Assembly (NCBI GenBank): GCA_015060535.1
Contig: SUYH01000020.1
Coordinates: 1 to 43,522, forward strand
Reading direction: 5' to 3'
Length of the DNA stretch: 43,522 nt
Origin: Prevotella sp.
Lineage (GTDB): Bacteria; Bacteroidota; Bacteroidia; Bacteroidales; Bacteroidaceae
Under the pieces are notes generated by a model. It did not search any database. It worked only from the letters and a program-made list of their open reading frames with translations, and was not told the origin of the DNA. Numbering within the stretch: position 1 is the stretch's first letter; each line of letters opens with the position of its first letter. Below are positions 22,910-29,503 of this stretch, piece after piece. Made by a program: the position numbers and the translations under genes.

Positions 22910-25900
22910 ATGAAGAAATTATATATATATTCAGACCATAACAGATACGAATATCGCATAGCACATGGCGACATTCCCTTCCTGAAAATAGGTGAAACTA
23001 TGCAGGAAGTTGAGGATCGCGTGTCACAACAAGACGGTACAAGCCAAAGCGAACCTTTGGAAATCAAATATGTCACGGAATTACCAGATAATGTTAGCGA
23101 TCATGATATCCATCGTTATTTTGACTCTCAAAACATTCCAGTAACCCGTATAGACAAGAAACGTGAGTTTTATGAAGTCACTTTAGAGAATGCCGTGCTA
23201 TTAATAAATAAATATATCTATGGCAGCAAGCGACCAGACAGTTATGCGATGCGTGACGAACAGCAAATAGCTCATGACAAAATGGTCTCTTATTTCACAT
23301 CGCATTCCGAAGAATCCAAGAGTGAGTTCTTGCTTGCTGCCAAGATGCGTTTTGGCAAGAATTTTACATTGTTGAATGTCGTACGGACATTAGAGTGTAA
23401 AAATGTACTTGTGCTGACATATAAACCTTGGGTGTTTAATTCATTGGAAAATGACATTAAAAATCATGTCTATTTCGAGAACTATAATTATATAGAGCTT
23501 TTTCATGACAGGAATCTTTCTGCTTTAGATAGGAAAAAGACAAATGTCATTGTTGCATCAGCGCAGTTAAGCCTTAATGAAACAAAAAGCTATGAATACA
23601 ACGAGGACAAGCAGATGGGTAATCTCATATCTGCTATCAGGAATAATCTCGAAACCCTCAAACAATATCATTTCGACCTTGTTGTAGTAGATGAATATCA
23701 TTATGGTGCTTCAACAGCAAATTTCAAGTCTCTTCTAAGAGAATTGGACTATCAGCGATTAGTGTATGTTAGTGGCACTGCCATGCGGGATATTAAGTCT
23801 CATCGGTTTGATGATGAGCAAATATTCAATTGGACTTATATAGATGAACAACAGAAAGTCGGTAATGACATGCCTAGAATGCGGTTGTTCGCCCTTTCAC
23901 TTGACGAAAGTATCATCGCAGAAGCTAAAAAATACTATACCGAAGATGAGTATCCTAAAATGGAAAAACTCTTTGAGGTAAATGAATATGGGGAGTTCGT
24001 GCATAAGAATCTTGTTAATATGACTCTTGCACAAATCTTAGGAAAGAGCTCACAACACAGAAAAGCCAGCCCCTTCCTTATTGACAATATTGAAACCCCT
24101 CAACATCTCTTCTGCCTTATGCCTCCGAACGTCAAAGCTATTTCGGCTTTGGCAAAATTGATAGAACGTGACTATAGTGACCGTTTCTGTGTGATTAAAG
24201 CCAGTGGTTCTGATGGCATTAAGAAAGAAAGTCAATTGCTTAAGCTTATTAATAAGGCAAAAGCTGATGGGAAATCCACTATAACACTCTCTTGTATAAG
24301 ATTCCGTGAGGGTGTAACGATTCCGGATTGGGATAGTGTCCTGATGCTTGATGACGGGAAGAGCGTGGTCTCATATTTTCAAGCGATATTCCGTTGTCAA
24401 TCACAGCGCAAAGAAAAGCCATTAAAGCGAGAATGCTATGTCTTTGACTATAATCCTCAGAGGATGTTGATGCTAACCTATATGATGACGGAGATACAAA
24501 GTTTGACATCAAATGAGAGCCATGTAGATACCGTAAGTCATTTTCTGGACTGTGCTCCGATGGTTGGATATGATGCCCAGAACAAACTCTATCCAGTAGA
24601 TTTAAATCATCTACTTTTCGTATTTTTCTCCGGCAACAAGGCTGTTAATAATGGATTCCGTTCATTTGATAAAGACAGGAATTTCAATGATGATGTGCTT
24701 GCCGTTATTGACAAGGCTTATATCGGCTTATTGCCTACTATAAAGAGTGGCAAAGCAAAACCAACTACTGAGATTGTTAGTAGTAGCGGATTGGAAGGGG
24801 GTAAGACAAGAGAGGGAAGAAAAGTTCAAAAAACAGGTGAAAAGCCCGAAACTACAGAACTACAACAGTTGAAAGATTCTCTTAGATATATTTCCAGCCG
24901 TTTACCAGAATATATGTTCAATACCATTGAAGATGAGTTTGCCCTACAGGATATTCTTGACACCAAGACAGATGCCAGTTACACATTCTTCAGAGATTTA
25001 TGCCTGACAGACCTGGATGTCTTCAAGGAATTAATCAATGATGGCATTCTCGACAAACGTTTAATGAACCGTTTGATTAGCAATTACAAAATGGAAGAAG
25101 ACCATTTCTGGCAGGAGCGTACTCCAGAGGGGTATGATTATATGAGCAAAAAATATTTCATCGACGATGAAGATAATGTAAAGACTCCAATAGAACTGGC
25201 TCGTTTAATGCTCGACAAACTGCCTGACGAAATATGGCACAACAAGGATTACACATTCTGCGATATGGCTTGTAAAGATCCGTCATTCTTGTTGGTTATC
25301 AAATTCAGATTGATGGAGGGACTTCGTGATATCATTCCCGATGAATCCGAACGTGAGCGTCATATCCTTCAGAACATGCTCTATGGCTTATGCCGTACTC
25401 AAACCCAACAAAATTTTGTCCGCCGTACTTTGCGTATGGAGAATTGCGGTGAACACATCATTTATTGTAATAACGATATTCTTGAATACTTAAAAAATCA
25501 TACAGATATGCCAAAATTTGATACCGTAGTTATGAATCCTCCGTACAAAGATACTTTACACCTAAAGTTTCTTGAACAAGGATTTAAGGAGGCCAAACGC
25601 AAATTGCTAACAATCCAGCCATGCAATTGGATTATAAAACAAATGAATACAGGTTACAGAGGAGGAAATTCGGAAAAATCTGTTATAGAAAATTTTGAAG
25701 AATATGGAGCAACCATTGACTTAGTTAAAGGCGCCCAATTCTTTAGCGCGGGTTTCTTGGCAGAACTATCCATTAATTACGTTGATAAAGAAATTCCAAA
25801 AGACAAACGTAAAATAACTGTTATTGGAGATCTCTCTGAGTCCCCTACCACTTATAACAAAGTTGGAGATATTACAAAATATGGAGATGACCCTCTTATA

Positions 25901-26413
25901 TTGTCGATGAAGAAAAAAATAGTTGATTACATTGAGGCTCATCAAAATGGAGATATTTTTTCTCATTTACGTGCTACGCCAAGAATGAAAGGCCATTGTG
26001 TAGTAAGTTTATTGGAATGTAATCCCCAAAGAAACTGGCAATGCGTAAATATTTCTGCTATAAGAGGACATGTAAATCAAGAAACGGGTGAGAAAGAGGC
26101 AGATTTCTATACCCTTGTGCCAAAAGATCTTAAACCAAAACAATATTCTGAAGAATTAGCATATTATGTCCATTTTGACAAAAAAGTGGAAGCCAAGAAT
26201 ATGATAAATTATTTAAAGACAGATTTTGTAAGGTTTGCTTTGTTCTTGACAAAAAATGATGCAAATACAGTTAATTGTTTACGGCTTATCCCTTGGATGA
26301 ATTTTTCAGAAGAACTTGATGATAAGATGTTATTTGGGAAATTTGGTTTTATAGAAAAAGAAATAGAGAGAATTCACCAACTCATTCCAGATTATTATGG
26401 AATTCGTAAGTAA
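22910..26413 (+). CDS. T5orf172-helicase-N6-methyltransferase chimera (restriction-modification-like)
   Basis: An 1167-aa protein. Residues 1-105 resemble a T5orf172/GIY-YIG-like domain (FLKIGET, IHRYF, REFYEV). An SF2 helicase core follows: motif I KMRFGKN (145-151), DEYH (261-264), SGTA (288-291) and a motif VI-like QAIFRCQ with Arg495. From about 740 comes an Eco57I-type adenine methyltransferase: TPIELARLMLDKLP, SAM motif position CDMACKDPSFL (784-794), catalytic NPPY (876-879). The SAM motif usually reads DPACxSG or DPACGSG; here both glycines are lost. The order suggests a one-protein restriction-modification or defence enzyme. A 142-aa gene with an intact SAM motif overlaps the 3' end by 17 bp. 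The gene is AT-rich compared with the core genome, consistent with transfer. Confidence 0.83.
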   Translation: MKKLYIYSDHNRYEYRIAHGDIPFLKIGETMQEVEDRVSQQDGTSQSEPLEIKYVTELPDNVSDHDIHRYFDSQNIPVTRIDKKREFYEVTLENAVLLINKYIYGSKRPDSYAMRDEQQIAHDKMVSYFTSHSEESKSEFLLAAKMRFGKNFTLLNVVRTLECKNVLVLTYKPWVFNSLENDIKNHVYFENYNYIELFHDRNLSALDRKKTNVIVASAQLSLNETKSYEYNEDKQMGNLISAIRNNLETLKQYHFDLVVVDEYHYGASTANFKSLLRELDYQRLVYVSGTAMRDIKSHRFDDEQIFNWTYIDEQQKVGNDMPRMRLFALSLDESIIAEAKKYYTEDEYPKMEKLFEVNEYGEFVHKNLVNMTLAQILGKSSQHRKASPFLIDNIETPQHLFCLMPPNVKAISALAKLIERDYSDRFCVIKASGSDGIKKESQLLKLINKAKADGKSTITLSCIRFREGVTIPDWDSVLMLDDGKSVVSYFQAIFRCQSQRKEKPLKRECYVFDYNPQRMLMLTYMMTEIQSLTSNESHVDTVSHFLDCAPMVGYDAQNKLYPVDLNHLLFVFFSGNKAVNNGFRSFDKDRNFNDDVLAVIDKAYIGLLPTIKSGKAKPTTEIVSSSGLEGGKTREGRKVQKTGEKPETTELQQLKDSLRYISSRLPEYMFNTIEDEFALQDILDTKTDASYTFFRDLCLTDLDVFKELINDGILDKRLMNRLISNYKMEEDHFWQERTPEGYDYMSKKYFIDDEDNVKTPIELARLMLDKLPDEIWHNKDYTFCDMACKDPSFLLVIKFRLMEGLRDIIPDESERERHILQNMLYGLCRTQTQQNFVRRTLRMENCGEHIIYCNNDILEYLKNHTDMPKFDTVVMNPPYKDTLHLKFLEQGFKEAKRKLLTIQPCNWIIKQMNTGYRGGNSEKSVIENFEEYGATIDLVKGAQFFSAGFLAELSINYVDKEIPKDKRKITVIGDLSESPTTYNKVGDITKYGDDPLILSMKKKIVDYIEAHQNGDIFSHLRATPRMKGHCVVSLLECNPQRNWQCVNISAIRGHVNQETGEKEADFYTLVPKDLKPKQYSEELAYYVHFDKKVEAKNMINYLKTDFVRFALFLTKNDANTVNCLRLIPWMNFSEELDDKMLFGKFGFIEKEIERIHQLIPDYYGIRK

Positions 26414-26825
26414 GATAGACCGTAGTAAGCGTCGTAAACAGACAGGAGAGGACTTTACTCCTCGTGCTTTAGTTGATATGATGCTTGACAAGTTGCCACC
26501 AGAAGAGTTCGGTAAAATCAGTAACTTCTTAGACCCTTGTGCAGGCAACGGCAATATTATCATACCCATTATTGAACGAAAACTTGCTGCGGGGCTGTCT
26601 TATATAAAAGCGTTAGAAACCACATGGGCTTTAGAACTAATGCAAGACAACGTTGACGAGATGAAAGAACGCATCCGCATGCTTATCTTAGAGAAATGTC
26701 CTGAGGCTAATATGGATAGAGTTAATAAGATTATCAATTACAACATTGCCTGTGGAGATGCCTTTAAATGGGACTTTGATAATTGGAGATCTACAGATTA
26801 TCAGCAGCTTGAATTGTTCGGGTAA
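26397..26825 (+). CDS. Short N6-adenine methyltransferase-like protein (SAM-binding half)
   Basis: A 142-aa protein. TGEDFTPRALVDMMLDKLP aligns by eye with TPIELARLMLDKLP of the preceding chimera, and DPCAGNG (46-52) is an intact SAM-binding motif I. A GDAF segment (about 121-124) looks like the next acidic motif. The protein ends before any NPPY catalytic motif. It therefore has the SAM half that the neighbour lacks and lacks the catalytic half that the neighbour has. Either it is a truncated paralogue or the two form a split enzyme. It overlaps the chimera by 17 bp in another frame, which favours translational coupling. Confidence 0.72.
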   Translation: MEFVSKIDRSKRRKQTGEDFTPRALVDMMLDKLPPEEFGKISNFLDPCAGNGNIIIPIIERKLAAGLSYIKALETTWALELMQDNVDEMKERIRMLILEKCPEANMDRVNKIINYNIACGDAFKWDFDNWRSTDYQQLELFG

Positions 26826-26882
26826 ATGGATTATATTAACAATGCCATCAAGAACGAGTTGAAGAAGGTAGCGGCATTTTAA
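26826..26882 (+). CDS. Possible 18-aa leader-like ORF
   Basis: MDYINNAIKNELKKVAAF between the methylase-like gene (its TAA overlaps the ATG) and the next start at 26885. It forms a short amphipathic helix. It may be a coupling peptide or chance; there is no evidence of function. Confidence 0.25.
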   Translation: MDYINNAIKNELKKVAAF

Positions 26883-26884
26883 CT

Positions 26885-27901
26885 ATGGAACAGACAAAAT
26901 CAGCTAGTGAGGTACTGGCATTGATAGAGAGGAAATATTTCCGTGGAGCTGGTCTCGACAAGGCAAGCCGGACGGAGGGTGACGAGCGCAGGGCATACAG
27001 GCTTGAGCAGGTGGAGCGATTGCTGACAAAGAAGAATGCTGGAGCCTTGTGGGCTATGTACCTGTCGGATGAGTTCTGGACGGCTGATGAAGGCAGAAAT
27101 CCGATGTATGAGGACGACCCGCTGATGACGTTGGCGGGTCAGCAGACGCTGACAGATAGGGAAATGAGCCGCCTGCGACTGATAATCGAGATAGCGGGGC
27201 TGTGTCACGACCTGAGCCTGCACTTCACGTTCGACCTGAAGGAGGCCTTCGGCATCAGGAAGAATGATTTCTGGGTGTCGAACAAGCAACTGGTGGAGTG
27301 GCTCACTACGACAGAGTATGAGCACGTAGCGATGCATACGGCATACACCTTGAAGAAACACGCCATCAGCGTGTATGAATACGGTCATTACCTGCCGGCG
27401 CAGGATGAACTGGCAGAACTGTATTCGGAGAAGCATCAGCAGCGATTGGGCTATCCCAACAATACAGAAATCCCCCCTCGCGACTATGCAAACACCATCA
27501 TTGACTCGCTGACCCAGATAGAGCGGCATTGGCAACGTGGACGCAGGCTGAAGCTGAGGCCCGACTTGGTGATGCTTCACGACGAGATTTATGGCGTTGT
27601 GCCCCGTCAGTTTGACAAAGGGGTGCTGCAGGCTGCTCAGGATCTCTATGATTACATGGATAAGGAACTTTACGGACGCTTTGTTACCGAGGATTTTAGG
27701 CCATGGGACGAACAGCCGGAATCTTTCAAACAATTTGTGTCTGAGGCACTTGGGCGCTTTGCCGATAAGGTGCGTGAGGTGCGCTCCAAATATCTGGGCA
27801 AAGGCTGGATATCTGATGGTTCACTGGCGTTTGCCTATCTGATGGAACATGCCCAGCGGTGCGGACACGGCTGGTGGCGCGAGGAGGACGATGCCCTATG
27901 A
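26885..27901 (+). CDS. Unrecognised 338-aa protein of the defence-like operon
   Basis: A soluble, mostly helical, acidic protein with no signal peptide or membrane segment. Notable stretches are GLCHDLSLHFTFDLKEAFGI, the aromatic WVSNKQLVEWLTTTEYEHV and the C-terminal HAQRCGHGWWREEDDAL. I see no P-loop, nuclease or methylase motif. It follows the methylase half by 59 bp, is on the same strand and overlaps the next gene by 4 bp (ATGA), so it is part of the same operon. GC content is higher than in the two methylase genes, so it may have a different origin. Function unknown; target recognition or regulation for the methylase genes is only a guess. Confidence 0.75.
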   Translation: MEQTKSASEVLALIERKYFRGAGLDKASRTEGDERRAYRLEQVERLLTKKNAGALWAMYLSDEFWTADEGRNPMYEDDPLMTLAGQQTLTDREMSRLRLIIEIAGLCHDLSLHFTFDLKEAFGIRKNDFWVSNKQLVEWLTTTEYEHVAMHTAYTLKKHAISVYEYGHYLPAQDELAELYSEKHQQRLGYPNNTEIPPRDYANTIIDSLTQIERHWQRGRRLKLRPDLVMLHDEIYGVVPRQFDKGVLQAAQDLYDYMDKELYGRFVTEDFRPWDEQPESFKQFVSEALGRFADKVREVRSKYLGKGWISDGSLAFAYLMEHAQRCGHGWWREEDDAL

Positions 27902-28473
27902 TGAGCAATAATCGTGCGGATTATGGCTCTGCTTCAGATTGGTTGTCGGCTCTTAGACAGGATGAGTTATGGCTGAGCCAGCTGCAACGGCTCCAGGCTC
28001 CAGCAGACAGCAATATCAGCGTTAGTCGTGAGGAAATCATGCAGCAAATCGGACAGGGCGACACCTTTCACCTCTGGAATATCTGCCAGCACAGGGTTGA
28101 GCCAGTAGTAGCAGAGGTTTGGGAGATAGCAGAATTGTCGCTTATCAAACTGAAAATTCAGACCATCGGCATGCTGTCAATAGAGTGGCTGGAGCAACAT
28201 GCAAGCGATAATCGGAGTTTGGAAACAGGAGAGCAACCCTCAGCCATAGTCGAACGCTTGAAACCTATCTTCTATGGCTCTGAGCAAGAGGCAAGGGATT
28301 TCCTTAAGAGTATTCAAGGCATGAAGCCCACTCAGATTACCGACAAGGTGAATCAGCTTGTGAACGAAAAGAAAATTTCAGAATTGTCAAGTCATCGTGA
28401 TTTATGGAAGGTGCTTCATGACTTCGACCTTTATAAGAGAACTGAAGCAAACTGGAATATGCAAGTGAAGTAG
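27898..28473 (+). CDS. Unrecognised 191-aa protein, last gene of the defence-like operon
   Basis: A soluble helical protein, translation coupled by ATGA to the 338-aa gene. The N-terminal part has repeated Trp and Gln-Leu patterns (DWLSALRQDELWLSQLQRLQ). The C-terminal third KPIFYGSEQEARDFLKSIQG is followed by a charged helix and a final SHRDLWKVLHDFDLY. No known catalytic motif is seen. A strong terminator follows at 28496-28533, closing the operon that starts at 22910. A second ATG at 27901 is an equally possible start. Confidence 0.72.
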   Translation: MMSNNRADYGSASDWLSALRQDELWLSQLQRLQAPADSNISVSREEIMQQIGQGDTFHLWNICQHRVEPVVAEVWEIAELSLIKLKIQTIGMLSIEWLEQHASDNRSLETGEQPSAIVERLKPIFYGSEQEARDFLKSIQGMKPTQITDKVNQLVNEKKISELSSHRDLWKVLHDFDLYKRTEANWNMQVK

Positions 28474-28495
28474 CCATCTGCACAGAAAAAGACTT

Positions 28496-28533
28496 AGAAA
28501 AGGGGAATCGGCACGTGACGGTTCCCCTTTTTC
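28496..28533 (+). terminator. Terminator of the defence-like operon
   Basis: AAAGGGGAA (28499-28507) pairs with TTCCCCTTT (28522-28530), followed by more T. Intrinsic terminator shape. Confidence 0.8.
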
Positions 28534-28540
28534 GCATCCA

Positions 28541-28602
28541 TACTTGTACAAGTAACATACAAAAACTTGCAGAGTACTTGTAATTTCTTGTAATTACTTG
28601 TA
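28541..28602 (+). promoter_or_regulatory. Palindrome plus phased CTTGTA array (possible operator)
   Basis: A perfect 14-bp palindrome TACTTGTACAAGTA (28541-28554), then CTTGCA at 28566 and CTTGTA at 28577, 28587 and 28597, the last three exactly 10 bp apart (one helical turn). It lies about 50 bp upstream of a -7 element. It could be a repressor or activator array, or another micro-repeat family. Confidence 0.5.
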
Positions 28603-28651
28603 TATCAGTCTGTTATACTAACCAAAATCAGGAGTGTAACAAAATTTACCG

Positions 28652-28659
28652 TACCTTTG
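28652..28659 (+). promoter_or_regulatory. -7 promoter element for the small ORF at 28676
   Basis: TACCTTTG, 16 bp before the ATG at 28676. Downstream genes to 32235 may be read from here. Confidence 0.6.
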
Positions 28660-28675
28660 CAACGTCTTCCGAGAT

Positions 28676-28921
28676 ATGCAGCCGGTAAGTGAGCGGGCAA
28701 TCCTTAGAGAAGCGGGAGCAAAGAAATATATGGCACGAGATTTAATGCAAGGTAAGCGAATTTACGACAAGTTGAAGAATCAGGCTCGCCAGCAGCTGGC
28801 TCTGATGAACAAATGTCGGATGCGCAAAACGGGAGGTAAAGGAATGGCGCGCTCGGCGACGTCAGGAGACGCTTGCCTAAGCAAGAACCAACCCTTCTAT
28901 GTACAGTTTCTTAATCGCTAA
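28676..28921 (+). CDS. Small basic hypothetical protein
   Basis: An 81-aa, strongly basic ORF (MQPVSERAILREAGAKKYMA start; NQARQQLALMNKCRMRKTGG in the middle). No known motif. Its own promoter supports transcription, but the short leader (about 10 nt) and the lack of a recognised family leave doubt. It could be a DNA- or RNA-binding peptide of the mobile module that continues with the primase-like gene. Confidence 0.4.
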   Translation: MQPVSERAILREAGAKKYMARDLMQGKRIYDKLKNQARQQLALMNKCRMRKTGGKGMARSATSGDACLSKNQPFYVQFLNR

Positions 28922-29035
28922 CAAATTTCAAGTTTAACTCTGAGTTGAGGTGAACGGAGTCTCGCGAGATTTTAATCACAAATTGAAAGGTGGCCACCCT
29001 TCTGAAGCTTCGCTCAACCAAAATTCAGAACGAAA

Positions 29036-29503
29036 ATGAATCCAGAAAAATTCCAAGAACAGATTTTGAACAACGCAGTCCAGATGGACGCAAGTGTTAA
29101 CTTCCAGTTGAACGGCAACATGCTGATAGTGCCGTGTCCGTGGGAGAGTGACAAGGAGGTGACTAACGGTGAGCGTGTACGCTATCGTGGTGGTATCGAG
29201 GTGGATGCCGACGGTCGCACCAGAGTGAAGCGCTACAGAGATGGCAGCAAGGGGCCACTCCACGAAACGCTCTATGAGACGGCTCACGGTGCGGTGAAGA
29301 TAACACGTCCCATCTATCGTAAGAAAGATGATGGCTATGGTCACAGAGCCGGCGAGAGACGAATGGATCAAGAGTTCGTGTACGTCACCTTCAAGTTCCC
29401 AAAGAAGTACGGGCTAGCTCTGACAAAGGCTCTCTATCAGGAGGAAGCCGACGAGATTATGTCTTACTTTAAAACCAGAAAGGAGGAAACAATATGGAAA
29501 TGA
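29036..29503 (+). CDS. Hypothetical protein upstream of the primase-like gene
   Basis: A 155-aa soluble protein. A beta-rich N-terminal half (NMLIVPCPWESDKEVTNGER) is followed by a basic segment with several Arg/Lys-Asp turns, and the C-terminal helix is EEADEIMSYFKTRKEETIWK. No known catalytic motif. It overlaps the primase-like gene by 10 bp, so the two are co-translated. The family is not recognised; the position suggests an accessory factor of the same element. Confidence 0.65.
   Translation: MNPEKFQEQILNNAVQMDASVNFQLNGNMLIVPCPWESDKEVTNGERVRYRGGIEVDADGRTRVKRYRDGSKGPLHETLYETAHGAVKITRPIYRKKDDGYGHRAGERRMDQEFVYVTFKFPKKYGLALTKALYQEEADEIMSYFKTRKEETIWK
29481..29486 (+). promoter_or_regulatory. 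Strong Shine-Dalgarno of the primase-like gene
   Basis: AGGAGG 7 nt before the ATG at 29494. Such a canonical site is unusual in Bacteroidota and supports the start within the upstream gene. Confidence 0.6.

Noticed and set aside
26340..26460. Frameshift joining the 1167-aa protein to the 142-aa methylase protein
   Set aside because: The small protein repeats the TPxxL...MLDKLP element of the large one, so it is a paralogous unit and not its continuation; both ends are clean.
28541..28602. CRISPR array
   Set aside because: The repeated word is only 6-7 bp with 10-bp steps; no spacers and no cas genes are present. No CRISPR array was seen in the window.
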